From positions 1 to 64,000 of the forward strand of contig DATCEO010000099.1 in assembly GCA_036510065.1 (NCBI GenBank): a stretch of 64,000 nucleotides of DNA. Direction: 5' to 3'. Positions 24,303 to 33,290 of the stretch are shown here, piece after piece. The DNA comes from DASUBV01 sp036510065. Lineage in GTDB: Bacteria > Actinomycetota > Actinomycetes > Streptosporangiales > Streptosporangiaceae. Position 1 is the first letter of the stretch. The number at the start of each line of letters is the position of its first letter. Position numbers and translations under genes: made by a program. The notes below the pieces were generated by a model. The model searched no databases. It was not told the origin of the DNA and saw nothing but the letters and a program-made list of their open reading frames with translations.

Positions 24303-25658
24303 ATGTCTGATACCGGCGGCGGCCCGGGGCCGGCTGTCGAGGAATCAGGCACCAGCCAGGCCGACCGGACTGCCGAGCAGGCTGAGCTGGCGCGCCTGCG
24401 GGCCGAGGTGGCCGAGCTGCGCAGTCAGCTAGCCGGCACCCGCCGGCATCGCGTCAGCTGGCGCACCCCGGTCGCCGTGCTGCTGATCGTGGTGGGCTGC
24501 CTGCTCGCCCCGGTATCGGTGCTGGCCGTCTGGTCCGCCAATCAGGTTTCCAACACCGACCGTTACGTGGCCAACATCGAGCCGCTCATCCACGACCCGG
24601 TCATCCAGAACGCGCTGACCGACAAGCTGACGATCGAGATCACCAGTCGCCTCAACGTCACTGGGCTCACCAGTCAGGCGGCGGCCCTGCTCACGACCAA
24701 GGGCCTGCCGCGGGTCGGTACGCTGCTCAAGAGCTTCGGTCCGGCCATCGCGAGCGCCGTCACGGGATTCATCCACGGCCGGATTCACAAGATCGTCACC
24801 AGCGCGCGCTTCGCCAACACCTGGATCCAGGTCAACAAGGTGGCGCACCGGGAGCTGGTCACGGCGCTATCGGGGCAAGGCGGCGGCGCTATCGCCGTCA
24901 GCAACGGCAAGGTCGCCATCGACCTGGCCCCGTTCATCGCCATCGTCAAGCAGGACCTGAGCGGGCGCGGCTTCACGTTCGTGAACAGCCTGCCGTCCTT
25001 CCACCCGACGCTGGCCCTGTTCTCGGCGCGCGACCTGGTCAAGGCGCAGACCGCCTACCGGCTCATCAATGATCTCAAGATCGTGCTGCCTATCTTGTCT
25101 GTCCTGCTGATGGCCGCCGGGGTGTACATAGCCCGAGGTCACCGTCGTGCGCTGGTCGGGGCGGGACTCGGCCTGGCCGCCAGCATGCTCGTCCTCGGCG
25201 CCGCCCTGATCATCTTCCGTGGCATCTACCTGAACACCGTGCCCGCCAGCGTGCTGCCGAGCGACGCGGCCGCGGCGATGTTCGACACGCTGGTCCGGTT
25301 CATCAAGGACGGGCTGCGCCTGCTGCTGGTCGTCGGCCTGATCGTGGCGCTGGCCGGATTCTTTACCGGGCGGTCAGCTACGGCGGTCCAGACCCGGGCG
25401 GCGTTCGGCTCGGGGCTGGGCCGGATCCGGCGCAGCGCCGAGCACGCCGGCCTGCGGACCGGCCCGGTCGGCTCGTGGACCTACGCGCACCGGACGGCGC
25501 TGCGGATCAGCGTGACGGCGCTCGCCGCCCTGATTTTCGTCTTCTGGGGCCGGCCCACCGTCCTGGTGGCCATCGTGATCGTCGTCCTGCTCCTGGCCGC
25601 CCTGGCGCTGATCGAGCTGTTCGGCAGGCCGCCCGTGCCGTCCGCCGGCCACCCCTGA
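24303..25658 (+). CDS. Four-TM protein with large extracytoplasmic domain, paralogue 1
   Basis: A 451-residue membrane protein of unknown function. An N-terminal coiled coil (about 23-44) precedes TM1 (LLIVVGCLLAPVSVLAVW), then an extracytoplasmic domain of about 190 residues beginning NTDRYVANIEPLIHDPVIQ and holding IHGRIHKIV. Three more TM segments follow near 258-278, 283-303 and 338-355, with a last pair near the C-terminus. It is a clear paralogue of the gene at 57845-59152, sharing LLAPVSVLAVW, HDP-IQNALTDK and ARGHRRAL-GAGLGLAASML. It is first in an operon with a K+ channel and a HAD-like protein. Confidence 0.75.
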   Translation: MSDTGGGPGPAVEESGTSQADRTAEQAELARLRAEVAELRSQLAGTRRHRVSWRTPVAVLLIVVGCLLAPVSVLAVWSANQVSNTDRYVANIEPLIHDPVIQNALTDKLTIEITSRLNVTGLTSQAAALLTTKGLPRVGTLLKSFGPAIASAVTGFIHGRIHKIVTSARFANTWIQVNKVAHRELVTALSGQGGGAIAVSNGKVAIDLAPFIAIVKQDLSGRGFTFVNSLPSFHPTLALFSARDLVKAQTAYRLINDLKIVLPILSVLLMAAGVYIARGHRRALVGAGLGLAASMLVLGAALIIFRGIYLNTVPASVLPSDAAAAMFDTLVRFIKDGLRLLLVVGLIVALAGFFTGRSATAVQTRAAFGSGLGRIRRSAEHAGLRTGPVGSWTYAHRTALRISVTALAALIFVFWGRPTVLVAIVIVVLLLAALALIELFGRPPVPSAGHP

Positions 25659-25660
25659 CG

Positions 25661-26224
25661 GTGAGCAGCAATCTTTTTCCGGAGCTGTCGCCGGCCCGGC
25701 GACGGCGGCTCATTTTCCGGGCCGCGCTGCGCGCTCTGCTAAACGCGGCGGTGCTGGTGACTGTGTACTACCTGCTGCCGGAAACGTCATGGAACGGCGG
25801 CGTGGCGCTGCGCGTGCTGGCCGGCATCCTGATCTGCGTCGGCATTACCGCCTGGCAGGTCAGGAGCATCACCGGCTCGCGCTACCCCGGCATCAAGGCG
25901 GCCCAGGCGCTGGGCCTGATCCTGCCCTTCTACCTGCTGGTATTTGCCTCCACGTACTACATCATGGAGCACCTGTCCCTGGCGGCCTTCACCGAGCCGC
26001 TCACCAAGACCGATTCCCTCTACTTCACGGTGACCGTCTTCACGACTGTCGGCTTCGGCGACATCACCCCCCGCTCGGAAGCGGCGCGGATCGTGCTCAC
26101 CATCCAGATGCTGGGCGACCTCGCCGTCCTGGGCGCAGGCGTGCGGATCCTGCTGGGAGCCGTGCGTCGCGGCCGGCAGCGCATCACCGGGCCGGGCGGC
26201 AGTGGCCGCGAGGAGTCGACGTGA
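25661..26224 (+). CDS. Ion channel with K+ selectivity filter
   Basis: A 187-residue membrane protein with three N-terminal hydrophobic segments, a pore helix and the K+ selectivity filter TVGFGD (129-134) followed by ITPRSEAAR and a last TM helix. The filter places it among two-pore-helix potassium channels, probably tetrameric. I take the GTG at 25661, two bases after the upstream stop; no cytoplasmic RCK domain follows. The stop shares a base with the next ATG (TGATG). Context suggests osmotic or membrane-potential homeostasis. Confidence 0.85.
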   Translation: MSSNLFPELSPARRRRLIFRAALRALLNAAVLVTVYYLLPETSWNGGVALRVLAGILICVGITAWQVRSITGSRYPGIKAAQALGLILPFYLLVFASTYYIMEHLSLAAFTEPLTKTDSLYFTVTVFTTVGFGDITPRSEAARIVLTIQMLGDLAVLGAGVRILLGAVRRGRQRITGPGGSGREEST

Positions 26225-27045
26225 TGAACCGCGAGATGGCGATGCCGGCGAACGGAACCGCCTCCGTCAGTCAGGAACTGCCCTCCTGGGAACCGGGCCC
26301 GGCGAAAACGGCGATCCTGGACTTCATCCGGCGGGTTACCGGGCCAGACGAGTCATTCGTGCCGCCGCCCGAGCGGATAGCGACCTTCGGCAGCCACGGC
26401 ACGCTGTGGTCGGAGAGGCCGGTCTACCCGGCGGCGGATCTCCCCCTCCGCCGCTGGCGGGAGATGGCGCACGCCCAGCGCGTCGCGGCGGCCCGGCGGC
26501 CCTGGCGGGCCGTGATCGAGGACGATCAGGTCTGGCTGGCCTCGCTCCTGGACGACCTGCCCGGCCTGACCGGCGGCCTGATGCGGGCCTGCGACCCGAG
26601 CTCCGTCGCGGAGTTCGACACCGCGATGCGGGGGTTCTTCGATGCCGCGCGCCATCCGGTGCTCGGGATGCCGTACACGCAGATCGCCTACCGTCCGATG
26701 TGCGAGCTGATCACGCTGCTGGAAGCCAGCCAGTTCCAGGTCTATGTCGACGGTTCGGCCGACGGCCGCGACTTCGTCCGGGTGGTGTCGCTCGGCCTGT
26801 CCCAAGGGCCGGCCAGGCCCGCGAGCCTCTGGGCGCGGACCGGGCGCCAGCCGCTGCTGGCCGCCGGAAACGCGGACGGGGATATCGCCATGCTCGAGAT
26901 GGCGCAGCTCGCGCTCCTGGTCCGCCACGACGACGCGCAGCGGGAATTCTGCTACCGCGCCGGAACGGAGACGGCGCTGGCGCAGGCGGCCAGGCAGGAC
27001 TGGACCGTCGTCAGCATGAAGGACGACTTCACCGACGTCTACTGA
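26224..27045 (+). CDS. HAD-fold protein with lost catalytic aspartates
   Basis: A 273-residue protein aligned with the HAD phosphoserine-phosphatase-like family (normal motif I FDNDGTLW). Here motif I reads FGSHGTLW: the nucleophile Asp is Gly56 and the acid/base Asp is His58. Motif II (normally SGGGRDF) is VDGSADGRDF, while later family blocks are intact: LLAAGNADGDIAML, LVRHDDAQREFCY, WTVVSMKDDF. The fold is kept but catalysis should be lost, so a binding or regulatory role is likely. GAGGAG precedes the ATG by 9 nt. It converges on the LAL gene at 27051 with a 5-nt gap. Confidence 0.8.
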   Translation: MNREMAMPANGTASVSQELPSWEPGPAKTAILDFIRRVTGPDESFVPPPERIATFGSHGTLWSERPVYPAADLPLRRWREMAHAQRVAAARRPWRAVIEDDQVWLASLLDDLPGLTGGLMRACDPSSVAEFDTAMRGFFDAARHPVLGMPYTQIAYRPMCELITLLEASQFQVYVDGSADGRDFVRVVSLGLSQGPARPASLWARTGRQPLLAAGNADGDIAMLEMAQLALLVRHDDAQREFCYRAGTETALAQAARQDWTVVSMKDDFTDVY

Positions 27046-27050
27046 CCCGG

Positions 27051-29762
27051 TCAGATCAGCTTGAGCTGCCGGGCCCGGCGGACAGCCTCACCGCGGTGAG
27101 CCGCCGAGAGCTTGCGGTAGATGCTCTTGAGGTGGGTCTTGACGGTGTTGACCGAGATGTACATCTCCTCGGCGATCTCCACCGTGCTCAGCATGCCGGA
27201 CAGCAGCAGCAGGACCTCCTGCTCCCGCTGGCTGAGCCCTTCTACCACCAGCGGCGTCTCCTCGCTGATGACCGCAGGCCGGGCGGCCGGGCCCTGGTCG
27301 GAGTCCGCCAGGGTTGGCCCGAGCAGCTGCCGGTAGGCATGGGACAGGTCAGGTTCGCGTCGCAGGGCCGGCCGGATCCAGGCTCGCTCCATGATGAAGG
27401 GCAGCCGCAGCTGCTCGGGCTTGCCCAGCTGCAGGGCACGCTCGAGAGACCGGCGGCCGCGGGTCCCGTCCCCGCTTCCGTAGCCCAGCCGGGCATCGGC
27501 CAGCCACCCTTCCAGGCTGCCCTCCTCGGCCTGAGCGCCGGAGTCAGCGGCCACCGCGGCGAGCGCGCGCCCGGCCGCCTGCTGATCACCGACGGCCAGC
27601 CAGGCGTGGGCCAGCACGGCGGCCACCTCCGGCGCGGACGGCGAGCCCGCCCGGCCGGCCGCGTCGATCGCGGCCTGCAGGTTCCCCGCAGCCGCGGCGG
27701 CCCGTGACTCGACCAGGGCCAGGCTCCGTTCGAGCCATCCCGGGGATGGCCTGCCGAGCCGGGCCCGGCCGGCCTGCTCCAGGGCCGCGCCGGCGCGGCC
27801 CTGGGCCAGGCTGCGACGCGCCGCTATCAGCCCGGCCAGGACGCTGAGCAGCTTGTCCGGCCGCCGCCGCAGAGCGGCATCGGCCGACATCAGCTCCTCC
27901 TGCGCCTGCCCCAGCTCACCGCGTTCCAGGTGGAGGTAGGCGAGGGTCACCGACGCGGCAGCGCACGGCGGTACCTGACCATTGCGCTCGGCTGCTTGAG
28001 CCAGGTCGCCGGCCAGCTCGCCCGCCCGGCCTAGCTGCCCGCGCAGGGCCTGCGCCAGTGCGAGATGTCCCGCACAGTCGGCGGCCGCCTGATGGCCATC
28101 CGGCCCGGCGGAAGCGGCCATCCCGGCCCGCAGGGTCGCGGCGGCCTCGTCGAAGGCGCCGGCCCAGAGCTGCACGACCCCGCGTCCCAGCAGCACCTCG
28201 ACACGAATCGCGGGCTGCGCCGCGAGCAGGCTCTGGGGAACCTGCTGCAGGAGCGACTCGGCCCGGGTGCTGGCGGCTACCGCGGCGCCCAGGTCCCCCG
28301 TCTGACGCGAGAAGGCCAGCTGGATCAAGGCGGCAGCCAGCCGGGGCGGGACATTCTCCTCCTCAGGAGCCTGCGCGAGGAGGCGCTCGGCCGCGGTCAG
28401 CCAGGTGCTGACGATGCCAGGTGGGCCGGAGAGTCCCAGGGCCGCCGCTACCAGCAGCGGCTGCGGCTGGGTCCAGGTGGGGTCCCGCGGCATGCGCCGG
28501 AACTCCTCGGCCAGCGACGGGCTGCCGGAGGGCGCGATGAGCTGGCCCACGGCCAGCTGGTCTAGTGCCATCCGGGCCGCGAGCAGCCAGTCGCCGGCGG
28601 CTGCGGCGTGCCGGACGGCTTCGGTCAGGCGCCCGTTCCGCAGGTACCAGCTGGCCGCTCGCCGGTGCAGCTTCGGCAGCTGGCCGGGGTACTCGCGGCG
28701 GAGCTTCAGCCGCAGCATCTCGGCGAACAGCGGATGGTAGCGATACCAGCCATGTCCCAGCGGCCGGATGAAGGCGTTCGCGCTGGCCAGGCCGGGCAGC
28801 ACGTCGGTGTCCTGCTCGTCGCAGCTCAGTTCCCCGGCCACATCGGCGCTGACGTGCTCCAGGATGCTCGTGCGCAGCAGAAAGTCCCGGACCGAAGCGG
28901 TCTGGCCGCCCAGCACCTCGTCCACGAGATAGCCGGTGACCGCGCTGTCCTCGGCTCCGAGCTCCTTCACGAACTGGCCGGGGTCAGGATGCCCGTCTAG
29001 CGAGATCGCGGCCAGGCGTATGCCGGCCGCCCAGCCTTCGGTCCGCTGCACGAGCGTAGCGAGGGAGTCTGTCGAGAGCCTCAGGCCGTGCTGGGCCATG
29101 AGCAAGCCGGATTCGCTCACGCTGAAGGCCAGGTCATCGGCGCGGATCTCGGCTAGCTCGCCGTGCAGGCGGTACCGGTGCAGCGGCAGGAGCGGGTCAA
29201 TGCGCGAGGAAATCACCAGGTGCAGGAAGGGCGCCGCATTCTTCAGGACGTAGGTCAGGCCATCCAGCGTCTCGGGGTCCTTCAGGAGATGCAGATCCTC
29301 GAGTACGACGATCACCGGCGACCCGGCCGCGGCCAGCGCGGCCGCGAGCCGGAGCAGGAATTCGTGGCCGTCGGAATCCGTGGCCGCTGCGGCCTGTGCC
29401 TCGGGAACCGTGATGCCCGCCTGCCGGAGCGCCGCGATGACGTAGGACCAGAAGACGTGCGGCGGATTGTCGTATTCGTCGAGATTGATCCAGACCAGCG
29501 GGCGCGCATCAGTGCGGGCCGCCGCCCACGACGCGATGGCGACCGTCTTGCCGGCCCCCGGCGGGCCGGTGACCACCGTCAGCGGTCCCAGAACACCATC
29601 GGCGATGAGCCGATCGATGCGCGACCGCGGGACGGCCCAGCCTGGCGTGCTGGGCGGTGTCATCTTGGACAACAGGACAGGGTCGCCGACATCGGCCTCA
29701 TTGCTCGCGGCGCGCGCCCCTGCGGTGGCGCGCGCCCCTGCGGTGGCGTGACCGGTCACCAT
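27051..29762 (-). CDS. LAL-type (MalT-like) LuxR regulator 2
   Basis: A 903-residue LAL regulator. Walker A GPPGAGKT is at 66-73, followed by VIVVLEDLHLL, VISSRIDPLLPLHRYR, RYHPLFAEMLRLKLR, TPR-like helices and the LuxR HTH (LSQREQEVLLLL, recognition helix SVNTVKTHLKSIYRKL). I choose the ATG at 29760-29762 because AGGAG stands about 6 nt before it; the open frame to 29816 runs through the palindrome at 29791-29809. Near-equal in length and sequence to the LAL at 39821. The N-terminus contains an ATAGAR repeat from an 18-bp duplication. Confidence 0.88.
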   Translation of the reverse strand: MVTGHATAGARATAGARAASNEADVGDPVLLSKMTPPSTPGWAVPRSRIDRLIADGVLGPLTVVTGPPGAGKTVAIASWAAARTDARPLVWINLDEYDNPPHVFWSYVIAALRQAGITVPEAQAAAATDSDGHEFLLRLAAALAAAGSPVIVVLEDLHLLKDPETLDGLTYVLKNAAPFLHLVISSRIDPLLPLHRYRLHGELAEIRADDLAFSVSESGLLMAQHGLRLSTDSLATLVQRTEGWAAGIRLAAISLDGHPDPGQFVKELGAEDSAVTGYLVDEVLGGQTASVRDFLLRTSILEHVSADVAGELSCDEQDTDVLPGLASANAFIRPLGHGWYRYHPLFAEMLRLKLRREYPGQLPKLHRRAASWYLRNGRLTEAVRHAAAAGDWLLAARMALDQLAVGQLIAPSGSPSLAEEFRRMPRDPTWTQPQPLLVAAALGLSGPPGIVSTWLTAAERLLAQAPEEENVPPRLAAALIQLAFSRQTGDLGAAVAASTRAESLLQQVPQSLLAAQPAIRVEVLLGRGVVQLWAGAFDEAAATLRAGMAASAGPDGHQAAADCAGHLALAQALRGQLGRAGELAGDLAQAAERNGQVPPCAAASVTLAYLHLERGELGQAQEELMSADAALRRRPDKLLSVLAGLIAARRSLAQGRAGAALEQAGRARLGRPSPGWLERSLALVESRAAAAAGNLQAAIDAAGRAGSPSAPEVAAVLAHAWLAVGDQQAAGRALAAVAADSGAQAEEGSLEGWLADARLGYGSGDGTRGRRSLERALQLGKPEQLRLPFIMERAWIRPALRREPDLSHAYRQLLGPTLADSDQGPAARPAVISEETPLVVEGLSQREQEVLLLLSGMLSTVEIAEEMYISVNTVKTHLKSIYRKLSAAHRGEAVRRARQLKLI
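29709..29748. repeat. 18-bp tandem duplication in LAL2 N-terminus
   Basis: 40 nt repeat exactly with period 18 (about 2.2 copies), encoding TAGARA-TAGARA near residues 7-18 of the regulator. In frame, so it changes only the length of a flexible N-terminus. Confidence 0.8.
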
Positions 29763-29790
29763 CACTGCTCCTAGGGCGGCGACGGGCTGC

Positions 29791-29809
29791 ATCACCCCCC
29801 GTGGGTGCG
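29791..29809. promoter_or_regulatory. Regulon palindrome, site F
   Basis: ATCACCC-CCCGT-GGGTGCG, only 29 nt before the LAL2 start, closer than most copies; it might repress or autoregulate here. Two half-sites (ATCACCC at 29884-29890 and CTCACCC at 29899-29905) follow upstream. Confidence 0.6.
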
Positions 29810-29980
29810 GTCGCACCCGTCAGTGCTAGGCGGACTAGCCCTTCGCCTTGTGCACTTTTCTCTCAACATTGAGGGTGAACTGTCATCACCCGCGCTACGC
29901 CTCACCCAGGTGGCATTCTGTCCCTTTGCGATCGTTTGCAGATAAGCTTTTCGTCTGGCCGGGCGCTGTTTGCCGGTACT

Positions 29981-30781
29981 TCAGACGGGCAGCTCGCCAC
30001 CTTGCGCTGCGTCGCGCTCCTCCTTGTCCGGCATCCCCCGGACCGCACCGATAATTGCTACCGCGATGGCGGCGCCGATTAGGTCCCCGAAAACATACAC
30101 CCACCAGCCGGTGAAGTTGGCGCCCACGATGTCCGGCCCCAGCGTACGGGCCGGATTCATCGACGCTCCGCTGATGGGACTGGCGAACAGCCCGAGCAGC
30201 GCCACCGTCGAGCCGACCGCGATCGCGGCATTATGACCGATGCTGCGGCCCCCGGTCGCGGTATGCAAGATGACGCTCACCAGGATCGTCGTCAGCAGGA
30301 TTTCCATGACAAACGCTCGCCAGTCGCCACCCGGCTTGGAAATCGGATAGTTCCCGCCCGCGCTGACGTGGCTGAACATGACCTGCAGGAAAAGAGCACC
30401 GCCGATAGCGCCGGCGAACTGCGCCACCCAGTAGGGCAGCACCCAGGCCCGCGGAAACACGCCGCGGCCGGCGAAGGCGGCGGTGACCGCGGGATTGATG
30501 TGCAGGCCGGAAAGCGGTCCCCAGGCGTAGATGAGGGCCATCACCAGCGCGCCCGGCGCCACCACCGCGGCGGTCCGGCTGATCGGGCCGCCGCCGACAT
30601 AATGATTGATCACGCCAGCTCCGGCCGCCACGCACACCAGCAGGAACGTGCCCACGAACTCGATGATCAGCCGCACCCACAAGGGCCGTGACTTGAGCGT
30701 GTCCTCTTCAAAGCGAATGAGGTAGCGGCGCCGGATGGCCGCGGCATGCTGCGCTTCCTCGTCGGTTACTGCAGCGGCCAT
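29981..30781 (-). CDS. Aquaporin / MIP-family channel
   Basis: A 266-residue MIP channel. About 33 N-terminal cytoplasmic residues precede six TM helices; the two pore half-helices carry NPA motifs at 96-98 (HINPAV) and 209-211 (SMNPAR). EFVGTFLLV in TM1 and GGSxNPAR-like ASMNPARTLGP match bacterial aquaporins; water versus glycerol selectivity is not certain from sequence. The palindrome at 30846-30864 is 65 nt upstream. Confidence 0.92.
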   Translation of the reverse strand: MAAAVTDEEAQHAAAIRRRYLIRFEEDTLKSRPLWVRLIIEFVGTFLLVCVAAGAGVINHYVGGGPISRTAAVVAPGALVMALIYAWGPLSGLHINPAVTAAFAGRGVFPRAWVLPYWVAQFAGAIGGALFLQVMFSHVSAGGNYPISKPGGDWRAFVMEILLTTILVSVILHTATGGRSIGHNAAIAVGSTVALLGLFASPISGASMNPARTLGPDIVGANFTGWWVYVFGDLIGAAIAVAIIGAVRGMPDKEERDAAQGGELPV

Positions 30782-30845
30782 GCGGCACTCTCCAAGTTGT
30801 CATCGACGGGCAAGACAATGTTCGCCGGCTGTTATTGCTTCCGGC

Positions 30846-30864
30846 ATCACCCCCCACGGGGGAG
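30846..30864. promoter_or_regulatory. Regulon palindrome, site G
   Basis: ATCACCC-CCCAC-GGGGGAG: perfect left half, weaker right half, 65 nt before the aquaporin gene and directly after the LAL3 stop. Confidence 0.6.
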
Positions 30865-33123
30865 TTAGCCCTGGCCGGTCTCGCGGCTCCTGGTGACCGC
30901 CTCACGGCGGCTGGCGACGCCGAGTTTCCGGTAAATGGCCCGGGTGTGGGTCTTGACCGTGTTCTGCGACAGGTGCAGCTCCTGGCCGATCTCGCGTAGC
31001 GACAGCGGCCCGCCCAGCAGCGCGAGCACGGTCTTCTCCCGCCCGGTCAGCGGCATGCCCGGCGATATCGCCCGCAGCCTCCCGCCAAGCCGCCGTTCGA
31101 CCCGGGCCAGCCGGGCCAGCTGAGCCTCGGCCCCGCCTGGCGAGGACACCAGCAGCTGCCGCGCCTCGGCCACCAGCGCGCTGGCGCCAGGCCGGTCCCC
31201 GAGGTCGCGCAGGACCGGCGCGAGCCTGAGCAGGATCTCCAGCGTCAGCCACGGGCTGATCGCCGACTGCCTGCGGCGGATGCCGAGCGCCCGCTCGAAC
31301 TCGCGGCGGGCCTCGGCGAGCTGGCCGCGGCGGGCCAGGATCGCCCCGACGGCCGTGAACGTGAGGGAACTCTGCAGGGCCTCCCGCAGACCCGGGTCAG
31401 CGCCGGCCAGGATCTGCTGAGCCGCCTGCGCCGCGCGCTGGGCATCGGCCAGGTTTCCGTCGTCCACGGCGATCAGGGCCAGGATGGCGAAGCCCAGCAT
31501 GCGGATGATCGCGAGAGGCCCGGTGCCGGACGAGGCTTCCTTGGCCTGGACGGCGGCAGCATACGGGTCGCCGGACCAGTAAAGGGCGGCCCCGTAGGAG
31601 GCCCGCGCCAGCGCGTGCCACGGCGACGCCGGATCCGCCTCCAGGGCGACGGCCGCGGCGGCCGCGTCGCGCATCGGGCCGATGCCCTCGAACCCGAAGG
31701 TGCCTGCGAGCAGCGCCGCCGACGACTGCAGGGAGGCAATGCCGTCCGGAAGCGGTCCCTGCAGGTCGCCGGCGCCGACCGCTGGCAGCCAGCGCCGGAG
31801 GGATTCCCGGTCGCCGGCCAGCGCCGCGGCCCAGGCCGCGCAGTGCGCCGCCACCGGGCTAGCGGTGATGTTCGCAGCTCCGAGCGCCGTCAGCCAGTCA
31901 CGTACGGTGGTCACCTGTCCCGCATCCACGTAGGCAGCCCAGTGCGCGGCGATGAGGCTGATCACGCCGGCGACGTCTCCGGCGGCCTGCGCATGCCTGA
32001 TCGCCTCGTCCGCGGAGCCCGACCGCCGGTGCCAGGCGCTGGCGCGCTGGTGCAGGGCGAGCACGGTCTCGGGTTCAGCCCGGGTGAGCTCACTGCGCAG
32101 CATCTGCGCGAAAAGGTGGTGATAGCGGAACCACTGCCGGGTGTCGTCCAGCGGCACGACGAAAAGATTCTCCCGCTCGAGCACGTCGATCATCTCGGCC
32201 GAGTCGGACGAGCCGGTCAGCGCGTCACACAGGGGCGCGCAGAAACGGCTGAGAATCGACGTCCGCAGCAGAAACTGGCGGACTGCGGCTGGCTGCCGGC
32301 TCAGCACGTCGTCGGCCAGGAAATCGGCCACGAACCGGCTGTCTCCGCTGAACTGGCCGATGAAGGCACCGGGAGACGGGCGCCCGCGCGCCGCCAGGGC
32401 CGCGAGGTAGACGCCCGCCGGCCAGCCCTCAGTCCGGTCGACCAGGCCGGCCAGCTCGGCCTCGGTGAGCTCGATACCGACCACTGCGGCGACGAGCGCG
32501 GCCGCCTGCGCGGGCGTGAATCGCAGCTCGGGCGCCCGGACCTCGACCAGGTTCCCCGAGGTCCGCAGCTGGGCCAGCGGCAGCGCCGGCTCCTCCCGCG
32601 TGATCAGGACGAGCTGGACGCCCTGCGGCAGGTGCAGCAGCAAGGAAGCGATCTGGTGGCGGCAGTCCGGCGCGGTCACCAGGTGGTAGTCGTCCAGCAC
32701 CAGGACCACCGGCTCCCGCAGTCTGGCTAGCTCGCTGATCAGCAGCGGGAGCAGCGTCCCGCCCGGCTCCGGGCGGCGGCTCCGGGCGGCGGCCAGGACA
32801 TCATCAGCGCGGTAGCCGGGACAGGCGCGCTGCAGCGCGCACGCCACATGCCACCACAGCCGGCCGGGATCGTTGTCCCCGTCATCGAGCGAGATCCAGG
32901 CGAACCGGCGGCTCTCCGCCGGGCTCAGCTGCCACTGGGCGATGAGGGTGGTCTTGCCGGAGCCCGCCGGACCCTCCACCAGCACCAGCGGGGCGCTCTG
33001 GCCAGTCAGGTAGTCAACCAGCTCGGCGCGCTCTACCCACTCCTTCCGGGCCCGCGGAGCACGCAGCTTCGTCTCGACCAGCACCTCGGCACTAGCGCGG
33101 CTCACTGGCCCCCCGACCCTCAT
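30865..33123 (-). CDS. LAL-type (MalT-like) LuxR regulator 3
   Basis: A 752-residue LAL regulator with Walker A GPAGSGKT (51-58), VVLVLDDYHLV, LITREEPALPLAQLR, RYHHLFAQMLR, TPR-like helices and a C-terminal HTH (LTGREKTVLALL, recognition helix SQNTVKTHTRAIYRKLGV). It resembles LAL1 most. The ATG at 33121-33123 has a weak ribosome site; the GTG at 33105, after GGGGGG, may be the real start. Upstream DNA (33150-33290) is A/T-rich and lacks the palindrome, so this regulator seems not to be under the shared control and could be a source of it. Confidence 0.88.
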   Translation of the reverse strand: MRVGGPVSRASAEVLVETKLRAPRARKEWVERAELVDYLTGQSAPLVLVEGPAGSGKTTLIAQWQLSPAESRRFAWISLDDGDNDPGRLWWHVACALQRACPGYRADDVLAAARSRRPEPGGTLLPLLISELARLREPVVLVLDDYHLVTAPDCRHQIASLLLHLPQGVQLVLITREEPALPLAQLRTSGNLVEVRAPELRFTPAQAAALVAAVVGIELTEAELAGLVDRTEGWPAGVYLAALAARGRPSPGAFIGQFSGDSRFVADFLADDVLSRQPAAVRQFLLRTSILSRFCAPLCDALTGSSDSAEMIDVLERENLFVVPLDDTRQWFRYHHLFAQMLRSELTRAEPETVLALHQRASAWHRRSGSADEAIRHAQAAGDVAGVISLIAAHWAAYVDAGQVTTVRDWLTALGAANITASPVAAHCAAWAAALAGDRESLRRWLPAVGAGDLQGPLPDGIASLQSSAALLAGTFGFEGIGPMRDAAAAAVALEADPASPWHALARASYGAALYWSGDPYAAAVQAKEASSGTGPLAIIRMLGFAILALIAVDDGNLADAQRAAQAAQQILAGADPGLREALQSSLTFTAVGAILARRGQLAEARREFERALGIRRRQSAISPWLTLEILLRLAPVLRDLGDRPGASALVAEARQLLVSSPGGAEAQLARLARVERRLGGRLRAISPGMPLTGREKTVLALLGGPLSLREIGQELHLSQNTVKTHTRAIYRKLGVASRREAVTRSRETGQG

Positions 33124-33290
33124 GCCTGGCAGCTGCCGAGGTCTGCGGCAGCCCTGGATTGCCCCTCATTTTAGCAAAATTTGCGATCATGGACGCTGAC
33201 CGTTATGAGTCCGCGGGACATTCACCTAAGAGATAAATCACACTCGACGATAATAAGCGCGACCAGGAAAGGCCGCGTGGCCGCCGTCGG

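Noticed and set aside
33124..33290. Regulon palindrome upstream of LAL3
   Set aside because: The A/T-rich region has no TCACCC/GGGTGA pair at the right spacing.
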